A stretch of 64,000 bases of DNA from Baylisascaris procyonis (GCA_037389465.1 JAZARR010000230.1:2914001-2978000), one strand, 5' to 3'; numbered from the stretch's first letter, positions 27,801 to 39,800 are shown. Notes: generated by a model not told the origin, from the letters alone. A program made the numbers and translations.

Positions 27801-29758
27801 TTACTGACTCGGATTGCTGTGCTCTCATTGATCTTCCTTAATCCGCCAATAATAAAAATCCACTCAGCAAACGATACATTTGAATTTGTGTAGAGGTGTG
27901 CTTGAATTGTGATATCATACAGGTTCAGACGAATGATTCACTTGCGAATAGAATCACATTTTGCAGTCACTTTTGATGAACATTTAAAGAGATATGAATA
28001 GATTAGCTGATTATATCTTTGGATATATTCCGTTAGTGGCATTTCAGTACAAAATAGTCGTCTGATTTGTTTTTAATTTAATGTTGAATAAAGTGTTTGT
28101 GCTCAATTTCGATGCATTCAAGGACCGTCGATTATGCTGAGCGTTCGTTTGCGTTGGGTATTCAGTGGATTCTTGTGCGTGTGATAGGTACAATACCAGC
28201 ACCGGTCTTATTCGGTTGGATGTTCGACGTGTCGTGTATTCGTCCACATCTTGATCCATGCTCTGGCGAGGTTTGAAAATTTGCTTATTCGGAGGATGAG
28301 TGTTTTCGTTGTGATGGTTGCTTCGAGGAGAGAATCTATGGCATTTCAGAGTGTTTTTGTATTCTTAGGAAAGTTGGGACAAATGGAGGTGATATATATC
28401 TGCAAAAGTGGTATTTTTCTTGTTGCCATTGCATGAGGGATAAGCCGATTTGTAAAAGCATATAGATGGATAAATGGGTTGCAGTTCGTGCGATAAAGTG
28501 CTGATGTGAATTATTAAAATAATTGCCGGTGTTTGGAAGCATTTAAAAATGTTTTCATCTATCTGTTATAGCTTATATAGCTTATTTAGCAATATGCCCG
28601 ATAAATATAAATTCCTTTATAAATTTCTGGATTATATAAATAGAAGCTTAAAAGGAAGGGTTAGGTCAACTGAGAAAAAGGCAATTAACTTTAAAATTCC
28701 ATTTAAGTATAAAGAAGGGTTATGTTTTCAGCAAGGAAGCTGCATGCTCTATCAGAACAAATTACTCGCTGATCTTTTCTTGGCATTCAGTGTTGTCGGA
28801 CAGGTAAATTCTATTTTTATATCATTTATTTATTTATTTGTTCATTTATTTATTTCAATAAATAGAGCATTCATTACGAATACATGTCTCTTCATATCGC
28901 TTCCACCTGCTCTGACCGAATGCCTCTCTGCTCCACTTGGATTCTGCGGTCTATAGGTCGGCCTCTACTTCTTGCAGGTCGGCCATTTGAAAGTTAGGGC
29001 TTAGGCTCGTCTCCTGACCGTCGGTTGCCGACGTGCCGATTCACCGTCGTTCCTCCTATGACTGTCACGACTTGTTCCGCCGCCCTTGTCCCGATGAGGG
29101 TGTTGGGCGGGGTGGCTCGGTTGAGCGGAGCCAACAGTTCTGGTGAGACCTTCACACCGACCGCGCAGTAGACAAGGCAAAACGATGAAATTTGGTGATG
29201 GGAAAATGAGTACAAGTTGTCCGTTATTTCTTTCGAGTGATACGGTGTATGTAAGAAAAAGTAAGGCCATAGTCCATAATGAGAGAACGAGGGATATCTC
29301 ATCTCCGCTTCCCCGTTGATCTCATACTTGAGATCATCAAGAATGACAGTGCAAAAATTACAGAGACAAAGGGAGAGAATTTTATTCATATTCAGAGGCA
29401 ACGAAAGTAGATTTGAGTTCTTTTTTCAATTTTTCTATTTCTATTAAGAATTTCTTTATTGATTTTCTGCTTTCTAGTAGGGTGGACATCGTTATAAAAA
29501 ATGAATTTTATATTTAAACATCCAAAGGGAGGAGATAGCTTGGAAATATGCAAATGCTGGAGAGAGATTTTTTAGACAATTGCGATGTTGCTCCTGATCT
29601 GTACATTGATATTCTTTTCAACACAAATGAGGGACGATCCTTTGCCGACGGCGGCCGTTATAGCGGTACGTGATAGCGAGGATGCGGATGTGAATATGGA
29701 AAGTGTTGATGCGGTGCCAAACGTGCAAGAGGCACAGCCTCTTCGAATACCAGACTGA
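15811..29758 (+). CDS. Organic anion transporting polypeptide (OATP/SLCO family), 18 exons, 874 aa
   Basis: Predicted plasma-membrane solute carrier for amphipathic organic anions (family knowledge). Exons: 15811-15943, 16977-17088, 17773-17937, 18873-19038, 19209-19416, 20042-20145, 21023-21158, 21815-21920, 23277-23420, 23565-23686, 24293-24466, 25034-25123, 25711-25909, 26195-26384, 27325-27497, 28123-28270, 28732-28803, 29576-29758 (TGA). All phases join without stops. Seen: about 137 hydrophilic N-terminal residues; TM1-2 in exons 4-5 (motifs SIERRFQFSSS and PVSYFGGRHSKP); TM3 in exon 7 (LHGIGATPLFTLGVSYIDE); the OATP signature as DPKWVGAWWIGF near residues 385-396, with K where R is usual; cysteine-rich loop 600-711; RSFALGIQWI and IGTIPAPVLFGWMFD in exon 16; TM12 split over exons 17-18; a 45-residue cytoplasmic tail. 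The start is the first ATG in an exon whose frame closes 15 nt upstream with no acceptor between. The intron after exon 15 begins GC, not GT. Acceptors of exons 3, 14 and 16 end AAG. Confidence 0.9.
16052..16072 (+). repeat. T10-G11 homopolymer junction in OATP intron 1
   Basis: Ten T immediately followed by eleven G, 109 nt after the exon 1 donor. Confidence 0.97.
16221..16370. repeat. 30-bp tandem repeat, five copies, in OATP intron 1
   Basis: Copies of a 30-bp unit with core CAAACTGCATTTTT recur at 16231, 16261, 16291, 16321 and 16351 with exact 30-bp spacing and a few substitutions each. Located between coding exons 1 and 2 of the transporter gene. Confidence 0.92.
20199..20215 (+). repeat. 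Homopolymer G run (17) in OATP intron 6
   Basis: The longest G run in the window, 53 nt downstream of the exon 6 donor, on the transcribed (sense) strand. Confidence 0.97.
25711..27497 (+). other. OATP exons 13-15: TM8-TM10 with Kazal-like extracellular loop
   Basis: These three exons encode the large fifth extracellular loop between TM9 and TM10, which in OATPs is stabilised by about ten disulphide-forming cysteines and resembles a Kazal domain. Visible cysteines, in order: LIYC (exon 13), SKC-NEHC-DC, HPMC, SPC and AGC (exon 14), HNC-SC, GYC and SKC (exon 15), eleven in all. A glycosylation sequon NET lies at about residue 628. The join of exon 14 to exon 15 falls inside the cysteine array and is phase 0, which supports both borders. 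The exon 14 acceptor is TTGAAG at 26189-26194; the more canonical CTAG 9 nt downstream breaks the frame. Confidence 0.85.
26641..26651 (+). repeat. Homopolymer G run (11) in OATP intron 14
   Basis: Eleven G followed by purine-rich sequence in the intron after exon 14. Confidence 0.97.
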
Positions 29759-32700
29759 ATGTGATGGTCTTCTGCAAAAAGAGTGCATCACTGCCCTACT
29801 CTCTTATTTTGTCGATTCATTATTTTTTTTTCTTTAATTTGATGGAAAATCGATATCATGCTCACGGATCCTATTTATTACTTTTAAATTTAACATATGC
29901 AAATCAGATAAAAGGTACTATCTGTGTTCTTAATTGTATTTAGTTGTAAGGGATTTTAACAAAACGTTGCATATTCGATTAGAACACTACAAATTTTAGT
30001 TAAGCTGAAGGTTATCGTTCACCTCTCATCGCCTTGCATAAAGAAGCCCGCCCTTCATATTGCTAAAGTAGAAATTAGATTGTGTGATGCATTCGTCGAT
30101 GATCTATTGCTGTTTTTATTGATAACCGTCATAGTGAATCTTATATGGGTGCTATTTTACGGTTCTTCCTTGTGCTTAATTTTTTTTTTTTTTTTGTTTT
30201 TTTTATTCATTGTTTGGCCCATTCGTTTTGTACGTTAACAATGATCGATTTAATGGTCTTGAAACGAAAATAATATTACGGTATTTGAAAGCGGACTTCG
30301 TAAATGTGTTATATTAACATTCTAAATGTTGTAATTTTGAATCTATATGTTGTATTTTGACAATGTTTTTATAAACATTTGTAATTTATTAGAGAGAGGC
30401 AGAGAGTGGGGAGATGTCGGGTTCAATCTTTTCTCTGTTGGAAATTGTAGTTTGTAAAGTGAAGATCTGTGTCTGAAGAGGGGTCGGGTTAACTAAAGGG
30501 AAGCAAATGCTAACCGATATAAACACCTGAGGCAAAAACTATAGGAAGAGAACAGCTGATATTATTACTGAAGTATTTTTTTCGATCCTTAATTTTAATA
30601 GGCTTGATAATGAAGTTTAATTTCAAGTTGATAGTTTTTGAAAGCGTTTTTTATTTTGCTAAGTTGGCCATCATAAAGTTGGTCAAGTTGGTTGTGATAA
30701 AGAAATCTTAGTGAATAAAACCTTCGCTGTGATAAATCATTTGATTAGAGAATTGAACAATTCCGATAGAATTATATGAATGAAATTTTTGAAACGTTTG
30801 ATTTATTGAATTTCTCGATTTTATTGAGATAATTTATACATCAAAAGAGTTGTTTTTGTTTTTGTTTTTTCTCATTTTATGTGAGTGAATTTTCAACGAT
30901 TATTTTAATCTCTTTTAAGTTTGTTATCGACTGCCGTATCATTTTTTATCATCTTCCATTTATTTTAGATATTTAATTTATCAGTGGGAAAGTCTCCACT
31001 GATATAATATGAGATTATCATTAATTTTTAAATTTTAACTTTTTTTTTTTAAATTTAAAGATCGATATCTCATTGAATATGTAAATTTTTTAATGGCTTT
31101 TTATTTATTTCATTAGATGGGTTGTCTATTTGAAATTTGAATGCTAATTGACGTTAACATAATTTGTTTTAAATTGCCATTGTGCATTGCCTAAATTATG
31201 CGTTGTATTTTCGTATATATGCCCGGTGTTGCCTACTTGCTTATATTCCTCTTTTTTTCCTCTCTCTCTTTATCTCTCTCTCCCTCTCTCTTCTCTGTCG
31301 GTTATCGCTTGTCTTCTCACCGATTCTCAATTTTTGTAAGTCCAAAGATTGCTTTTATTATTATTATTTTTTTTCGATGACTTTATTAGTTTTATTTCTA
31401 AAACAAGAAAGTTGGGATGATTAAGTAAAAGAAAAATGCTTAAAATGAGCTGTCATCCATAGGGCAGTTTCCATGGAATCATCCAAAGATATTCTTATTT
31501 CCTCAGTGGGGTGAATTTACTTTTCGGGTTTTTTTCGAAGGTTTTTCCGGGTCCCACCTGACTTTTCAGATTCCTCCATTCTTATTGGTGATATTTGCCT
31601 CATGAGCTCATCGTCGATGAATTATATATTGCAGCCGATCTACTTAGTTTTTTGCTTGCAGTTTTGTCCCATAGATAAGGTTTTTCGGTGCCTTTTTATA
31701 AGGTAGAGAAGGATGACAACCAGTTAGCGATCCGTTGTGATAACTGCAGGGTACTGCTTATAGACTCGTTTGTTCTTGCCCGGTGGTATGCAACATCATT
31801 CAGACGTTTATACTTGAGAATATTTCTTATGAGAGTGCTCTATATTATAAAGCATTTTTCAACGGTATTTCTCATTCAGACACATTTTCATCTTTTAGGT
31901 GGGAAGATGTTTCACTTGTGCATCGATAGATCGCTTGTTCGATGAATAACTCATAACTCTGTGCAAGATCATAGATCAGGTGTTGTTGATATCGAAGAGG
32001 CTGTCTTAAAAGCCTTCAGGTGGATGCAGAGATGTCAATTTTTGTGCGTTTTCTCAAATAATCTCGAAAAAAGAGCATTATGTGATGGTCATGGCTGCAG
32101 GTGTGCCTCTACCTGCCAACCTGTTCCTCCAATATTTGCAGCTTTTGAATTGTCGAATTTAGAGTGATAAAGGTGAATATCATAGGATCAGTCCCCTACT
32201 AGTGCTTATCGGTCGACTTCAAAACGAGTTCTCTACACCTAAAACTGCCAAAAAACGTGCCTAGGTTTTACGTCGTACGGACCGTGAAACATGCTTCTTT
32301 TTTTTTGTAAATGAATCGTATGAGCGGTTGAGTGGGCAAAAAATATCAACACTATATTCCACGTATTGTTGGTAGCTTGTGAGATTAGTTGTTCCAATGA
32401 GTTGTTCCAATGCGTTTATTTTATCAGTCAAGCTGGCACGCTATGTTGCGTTACAAAAGGAAGTGATGTCGGTGCACACTGCGTGTGTATATGTGTATAT
32501 GTACTTCTATGCGGTATTGTGGTAATTTCAAGTGAATAACCACTGAAAGCGGAGTTTCCAAATTTTACTGGTGGACATTAAACTGTAAGATGGGTCCCGA
32601 TACCATGTTTCGCGCTGATCCATCAAGCTCGAAGGATGCTATGGAAATTTCGGAATGGGAAAAATTGCGTCGTATATTTCGCATTGATTGGCTTTTCATT

Positions 32701-33450
32701 TTGCACTGAATGAGTCGCAGCGTAATGAATGCTTCAGAGATTCGTGCAGTCGAGTTAATTTTAAAAATGAAGGCATTATTTACCGTATTCATAATTTATA
32801 AGCACTTTAGGAAATCGTCGACTAAGAGGGATGAAGCATAAGTGCATACGGATTGAAGATAAAAGATTTAAAAAAGCGGTTTTCTGAATTCACCGAATTT
32901 AAATTCTGATCGATCCTACATAAAGGGTGATTCGACTGACTATTGGATGCGTGGGAATTCTTTGGTAAACTTAAGCATATAATTCCTCAACTAATGAGTC
33001 ATCCTGGAAGTCGGTCCGAACTGAAACTACTGAACAGCAGACAAGTGGACCCAAATTGAAGCTATAGGAGACGGCAATTCCAATCGTTCGAAGTGATGCT
33101 ACTAGACAGTAGATGGGCATAAGTAAGTGATAGAAAAAAAAACTTTTAATTGATATTGATAAGTACATAATCGAGTACAACTATGATAATAAAATACTGC
33201 TGTGGGAATTGCCTCAATTAGTTTTCACTTTCTGTTATTCTGCAAATTTATAAAACCGTTGATTGGCATTCACATTGCCTCGTTAATTACCGATCACATC
33301 AAGATTTGTTATGAGTGTTTCTTTTCGAAATCAATCGATGGAAGTCAATAGGTGATATTATAGTGATAGAAATAGTGTTGATGCAATCCATATACACGCA
33401 TATTACATAAAGGTATGTCTTTGCAACTGCAAACGTATTGCAACAGGGAA
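29759..33450. other. Intergenic DNA downstream of the OATP gene, including its 3' UTR
   Basis: The first few hundred bases after the TGA at 29756-29758 should be the 3' UTR. I did not find an AATAAA in the first 500 nt that I would assign as the polyadenylation signal. From about 31480 the sequence is less AT-rich and has short exon-like frames (see findings), but nothing assembles. Confidence 0.5.
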
Positions 33451-34297
33451 ACTATTGCAGTAGGTGAGAAATATTTGATATAACGCAACAATGCGCGGGA
33501 CAGCTAGAGAACATTTCGATGAACCCGCTCGTCATCGCATGCAAATCATGTGGTGCTGTAGTGAAGGAGCGACATCCTCGATGTGTCGTAGGTTCATGAG
33601 GCTGAGCATGTGGGTATTGTTGGTGGAATGCGGGGTGGTTTGGCAAGCAGTGGTTGTGGTGTGCTTGAGTCTCGGGTGGGGGACTACGAGAAGCACGTAA
33701 GCGGGTGCTAAGTTGGATATCGAACTTCTCGAAACGCACTGTAGATTCTTTTATCGGCGTGGATAATGGCATTATGCTCTTTTTTACTTAAGACAGTCTT
33801 GTAACATTCCGTTGCAAAACACCTCAATGGACAAAGGAAATCTTTGCTTGTAACTATTTGATGGATTCGAAATCACGGAAAACTGTAATAGAAGGACAAA
33901 ATCAATTATAATTATGCAACTCTTTAGTGTTGTTTATCATAGAATAGGGTGGTTATCACTGAAATAACACGATTATAGACATTTAAAGATATGCAACGAA
34001 AATTTTTTTAGTTATTTTGCAATCGGTCGATTTGCATTATACATAGATGGGTTCATAAAAAGAGGCAATTCTTTTTATTGAAGCATTTATGGATTTGTAT
34101 GAATAGTTAATTACTTCAAATATAAACTATTTTCTTTGATTGTTTTAATATAAGAATAAATATTTAGAAAAATAAAGTGAATGAGTGTATTTTTATGTGT
34201 AAAATTGCCAACAGTGATGCTAAATGCTTGCCTAAAGTCCCCCATTAAACATCTGTGAAGTGCATCATCTCAACAACGCGGATACGATGGATCTAGA

Positions 34298-34734
34298 ACG
34301 CGTTGCGGTCGAATAAGCGATGAGGGCATTAGCGGGTGCGGCGGCATGGGGACGCGCACTACACATGCACCCAACAACCGCATCGATAGCACGCACGCAT
34401 CAGCACATACCATCTGATTGTGCAATGGGGGATTATTCACCTATGCTTGATATATCAACCGAATATAAGCATTACAACAATTCTTTTTTTACTTCCCCTT
34501 ATTCATTTACCTTTATTAGATAGAATCCTCCAACCTTTATTTTAATTTATTCTTATTCAATAAGATTTAATTATAATTGAAATAAACGCCGCACGCGTCA
34601 CTATTTTCTCGGCTGAGTAGCAATAACGTTTGTATTGAGTGCCTAAGCAACGAATAGATGCGTAGCGCGATGCGATGCGACGAGTGCAACAAAAAGCGAT
34701 GTTGAGGGTAACGCGTCAACAATCGAACGCGTCA
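34298..34734. promoter_or_regulatory. CpG-rich patch with repeated ACGCGTCA motifs
   Basis: ACGCGTCA occurs at 34593-34600, 34711-34718 and 34727-34734, with the related ACGCGTTG at 34298 and a further ACGCGTCA at 36294-36301. The surrounding 400 nt is rich in CG dinucleotides (GATGCGTAGCGCGATGCGAT) against an AT-rich background. It lies just upstream of the 34790 open frame. A promoter or enhancer role is inference. Confidence 0.3.
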
Positions 34735-34789
34735 GCCGTATGTATGTTCACCGTTGCTGTCGATATCGCTTACGAGATAGTTTCGATCT

Positions 34790-35275
34790 ATGGCTTTTTT
34801 TTTATTCGACCAATTTAGCTTTACAGTAGTCGGTTATCTGCTTGGACGGATTACAGGTTTTTCATTCGTTGAAGAAGAGTCAGTAGTTCCACCAACCAAC
34901 CGGCTGTCACACCACTCACATTTCTCTTCAAATAAAATGAAATTTTTTCTTCCTAAATTTCATAAAATCATCTACAGTGAACCACATTCATTTCGACAAT
35001 CTTTACATATTTTACTTGAAACGAAAAAAATCGTCATGGAAATTGGCAAGTTTCCAAAAATGATTTATCGATTTCTAGATTTGCGAAATGTGAAGCATTC
35101 AGCACAGCTAATAGTTTCATTCGAATATGAAGTTGCTACAAACTACCGTACGAATTTTCTTGTTCGCATAGACAAAGCTTCGAGAGACGATTGTTCTTTG
35201 GCGCTAATAGTAGACGGGATGGATTGTGTACTTGCTAGATTTCCCTTTCCTCTTCCCCCTCCCTCTCTTTCTTAA
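34790..35275 (+). CDS. Hypothetical single-exon open frame, 161 aa
   Basis: The longest open frame outside the two assembled genes. It starts with ATG right after a CpG-rich stretch that carries several ACGCGTCA motifs. The product begins with a hydrophobic stretch (FSFTVVGYLLGRITGFSF), has a mixed central part (KHSAQLIVSFEYEVATNYR) and ends in a proline-rich tail read from a polypyrimidine tract. No family recognised. In DNA this AT-rich a chance frame of this length is uncommon, though across 64 kb not impossible. Could also be an exon of a larger gene. Confidence 0.3.
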   Translation: MAFFLFDQFSFTVVGYLLGRITGFSFVEEESVVPPTNRLSHHSHFSSNKMKFFLPKFHKIIYSEPHSFRQSLHILLETKKIVMEIGKFPKMIYRFLDLRNVKHSAQLIVSFEYEVATNYRTNFLVRIDKASRDDCSLALIVDGMDCVLARFPFPLPPPSLS

Positions 35276-35910
35276 TCGTTATGGCTATACCCTCTCTTCT
35301 CTTGTCACAGTTGCGGTCTTCTTTCAGAGTAGTGTAACGGGTTTCAACTACGCTATACGAGTCGCTTTGTATTTTATATTCTAAATAGCCAAACCTTTAG
35401 GCCAACATTAGCGTATAATTATTTCGCAAAGAGGTGGAAACCTTGCTTCGTACCGATTTAATGTTGGGGACACGCTTCAGTTCTATATATGAAAAAGTGA
35501 ATCCGCTGATCGTATTCATGTCAATAGCCTTGCAAATTGCTTTGAAGTGGACAGGCTAATAAGGAAAATACCACCTGCGGTTGTCATTTAACTCATAAAT
35601 CTTAAAAGCTCTTCTCGTAACTGCCCTACTCGATTCCTAAAATAAAAAGAAGTTTGTAGGTTTCGATACCGAAGCAATATATCTCCTTCTCCAGTAACCT
35701 TTATTTACATTAAATTTAACTCTAATAGACTACAACCGCTCCATTCATACACAATCAATGGTGCATTGAGGTATTTTTAGTATACTTCATTTGCATTATT
35801 AGAAGATTGTTGATACATTCTAATATTCCCTTAGACTCCTTTATCAATCAGCTGAATCATTATTGTGATTCATCAGATTCCTTTTATTGCTGTTATGTAA
35901 GCATTCAGAA

Positions 35911-35922
35911 GGGGGGGGGGGG
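35911..35922 (+). repeat. Homopolymer G run (12), intergenic
   Basis: Twelve G between the two genes. Confidence 0.97.
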
Positions 35923-36484
35923 AATGAAGGAGTTAGCAAGAGTCATTGGACTTATTTGTCTTATTGGGACATGTTCTTCTGCATACAAAGCAGTATAAAT
36001 AATTTAGTTGGACATGGGTCATCGTTGCTTCCTCCATAGTCGAATCCATACTCCTTTCCCCTTCCCCTTCACTCCTTCAACCAGTCTCTTGTTAGATCAT
36101 TAAAGAGTCGTTATAAAATTGAGTGAATTAAGTGAGGGGAGTTTTTTTTTTATTTGAAAGCAAATAGCAACAAAATACGAATGATTTGCTTCTTAACATC
36201 ACTATTAAAAGGTTTTATTACTTTTTAAGTACCTCATCCAAAAATTAAAAATTTCCTCCAATTTATTAGCGCAAAGGAAATCTCGAAAGCAAAACGCGTC
36301 AATCGAGTTGTGCAATCAATAGGCGTATCGATTTGCTGCGAGAATGCACTTTGCAGCTTTAACTTTTTTTTTTTAAATCCTTTTCTTTTTAATATTTGAT
36401 GAATGAAATGGCATTCTTAGCAAATGCAAGCAAATTTTCCCTCATCAACTGCAACATTATTCCACAAGCAATACTCTAGGAACT

Positions 36485-36826
36485 TCAATTTACTTTATAA
36501 TATATTACTTTTACAATGTTCCATGTTGAAAACTTAATTAACAGTATATGAAAGGTAATGAGTGCTTCACGTTCGCTAATTATACTCTTCATCCTCGGCA
36601 CTGTTCCAATAATGAACGTCGAATCGCATTTCAACTTTTTGTTGCATTCAACCTCACTCAATATTGTGACCGAGACATGGTTTAATCTATGTGTACGCCG
36701 ATATTGATTGAAGTCTATTCTGACCATGGCCATGGACCTGGATGAATGAAAGTTGGCGATTCCACTAGGACCACATCTTTGTAAGACCGGACGCTGATTG
36801 CGGTCGCTTCTGTACGCGGATTTCAT
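36485..36826 (-). CDS. Hypothetical 113-aa open frame, minus strand
   Basis: Intergenic, minus strand. The first two thirds have a mixed composition (KSAYRSDRNQRPVLQRCG, then NQYRRTHRLNHVSVTILS) and the end is AT-biased. No family recognised and no splice context; may be chance. Confidence 0.15.
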   Translation of the reverse strand: MKSAYRSDRNQRPVLQRCGPSGIANFHSSRSMAMVRIDFNQYRRTHRLNHVSVTILSEVECNKKLKCDSTFIIGTVPRMKSIISEREALITFHILLIKFSTWNIVKVIYYKVN

Positions 36827-39800
36827 ACCGAATTAGTTCAGGGTTTCGTTTCGGGTTTAGCTGACATTTTGAGTGTTTATTGTTACGATTCTTTCGTCAG
36901 TGTAAAATGTTACGTGGCACTTATTCCGATTGCATTTATTATTTTGCATCAATCACAATTCACTTCAACATATTTCTGGAGCGGTTGTTTCATTTCGCGT
37001 GATTATTTGCCACTATATTGTTGATGAACATTTTAGTGGAGTTGCCGGTTAAGATGGGCGCCATTTTGCATAATTCCTTAGTGGGAAATCAAGGAAGATT
37101 AGAGCAAATCATTGGTTGGAGAAATGATTGAGGCGAGAGGGGAAGTGGGGGAGGAAAGGTAACGAAGAGGTTTTTTAGAAGCATCAATTTTTCGGCTTGT
37201 GGGAACTTTGCTTCATTCTTCACCACGGTCCCATAAGTGCTGGTGTTTCGGCCTTCTCGGTATTTTTAGGGAACAAAGTGAATCGTACTCTTCTCCACTG
37301 GCTCTAGTCGCGTCGTAACTTAAAGTTTTTTTTTTAACTTTTTTATCGTTATTGTTTTATTTTGTGCTTTTCCATATTTTTCTTTGTATTTCATTCATTT
37401 CTTTGTTTATTTTTAATAGAATTTCTTTCCAAATTTCCACTTTTTTCTCATAATAGGATATAGATATTGTTGTCAAGGATGAACACATCAGCGTTCAAGT
37501 GATTCTTTATCGAATATTTTCGCATATCGATATCATCAGCATTAATCGAGTTTTAGCTTTTTGTTGATGGTGTTATTGTGTAAAAACGTTCGATTATTGT
37601 GTTGAAGTATTTCTTATTCATTATGTTTTTCGTTGAATAATTTATTTTATCGTTTTCTCATTCCTTTTGCTTAATTTTTCTTTATTTTATTCAATTATTG
37701 TTCGGCATTACAGTTTGCATTAACATACCTTTCTTATTCGTTCATCGCTTAACTGCTCATATAATCATCGTACTATATCGTAGATGTTATCCTGTTGGTG
37801 TAATCGTCGTTGTTATTGGTGCAATGGTTTTTTTTAAATTTTCTAATTATATGCTTTAGAGTTGATGTTTATCATTGACTGTTTATTTTTTATTTCTTTA
37901 AATATTATTCAAATTTCATTGATTACAGGGGACAGCGGCTAGTATACGAGTATAATATTCTATTGTGTGGATTGTGATCGCCTATTGATTTCACTGGGGC
38001 ATATAAGCGCATTTTCATCGAATTTCCCACAACTGTTTTTATCTTCACACAGTTATTCTTCTACAAGTTTCTTGACGTAAGTTTATTTTTTATTTCTAAT
38101 TAAGAGTTTCGTCATTTTAAATGAAGTTTAGGATGATTTTTGCAGTGTGAAATAATTGTGATTGAATAATTGTTAATTAGGCCGCTGAGATCAGACTAAA
38201 CCATTTAGTTTGCATCTTAGAAGAATATGGCGTATTCCGCCGTGGGTATTGCCAAAGTTATATCATCATTGAATATGGTAACAAATGATGTGAGCCTGTA
38301 GCTATACGAGTAGTTCATGCTACAAACCCGAACTCATTCTCTTGTGGAAGGAGCTCGATTTCTGTGAAGCTTCAAAGATTTGCCTAACCCGAACTCATCT
38401 TTAGCGATTGTTGTTTCAGAAAGTAGACGTTAGAAAGATAGGAACGTTGGAGTGCTCAGCGGAAATCGAGCTGAAGCGTTTCTACAAGGATCAAGAGGGA
38501 GTGTTCGTCTAGGTATTGGACCGCAACTACTCCATTACGTACCTCGTGTACGACAACCTTTTTGTGCTGTAAGCTAATTCTGCTTTTGAACTACATTATT
38601 TTCTTGCATCGACGCCCCACTTCATCTAGATTTAAAAAATGCTTGAATCTTTTCAGTCCGAGTTATTTTGGAAGCTAGAAGAAGTAGAGATGCCAAATCG
38701 TTTGCCCAAGGAAATGCAGTTATTTCTTTCATTCCACTCACTCGTTATTATTCGGATGCGAACTGATACTAGTACGATTTTAGTGCTTAAATAATTTAAT
38801 TTGAAAATACGCGCACCTTAACTTTAGCTGCATTAAAATGAATGAAGATAAACTATTCGTGAAGTAGCAGAATATCACAGAAGTGAGAACTGCCTTTTTT
38901 GGGATATCGCTATGCGGCTTAAATAATTCCTTCCCGTCGTTTTTGTTTTGAAGATGCAGTCTCCCTGAAGGCGTCTATGCCCTTGAAGGTGTTATAGTGA
39001 TAGTTCTATCTCTGCTTACCCCTTCCTTCACGCTCCATCGAAACGGTCGAGGACTCAGTGATATTAAGCAACCGAATATAGGGCTAGAAAGTGAATCCTT
39101 CATCGAGTGTATTCCGAACAGAAATTGAGATATGCGGAGGCGACCGTTTCACCCTTCTCGCCAACGCAGATCGTTTTGTGTCGGTCTTCTCGGTGTTTTC
39201 AAGAGCGTTTCAAAGCGATTGTGACTTCGGCAGCTAACTTCTTTAAAAAAGTAGGAATCCAAGCATCTGAGGCATAGTGTTCAAAGGGAAATATTACGGA
39301 GTTACTTTGCATTCAGTTCTCCTCCCTCCCCTTCCCTTTCACTTGCAGGCCTGCCCATTTTTGAGATTGGTGTTAGGTTGGCAGGATAGTGGAGTGTAAT
39401 ATCGATTGCAGACATGCTTCCGAGTCGAGGCGCGTAGTGCTGTCTATTGCAGTTGTAATGCAGCGCAGTCCATTGCGTAATTGTGTGCGACACATGCGAA
39501 CATAACAGCACTAATCCCTTATAGAATCACCTCTGAAAACATTCACTTTATGACTCAATTCGGTATATTCTCGGAGATTAATTCAATATCGATTGATTTT
39601 TTTTTGATACCTCGAAAGAACGGGCTCTAAAATCTTTTTTATTTACATCCTTTTGTCACAAAAAAATTCTTTTGATAGAATGGTGAAGTTTAGAGGATCT
39701 TCCTGCTCACTGAGGAAGGTGAAACTTTAGGAGTAATAATATTTTCCCTCCTTTCCGCTGCGATACGCTGGTGGAGTCAGTCGGAGCTCGTATTACGCTA

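Noticed and set aside
28188..28270. Ending OATP exon 16 at the GTACAA donor (28188)
   Set aside because: Reading on without splicing gives the conserved IGTIPAPVLFGWMFD block, so this is exon, not intron.
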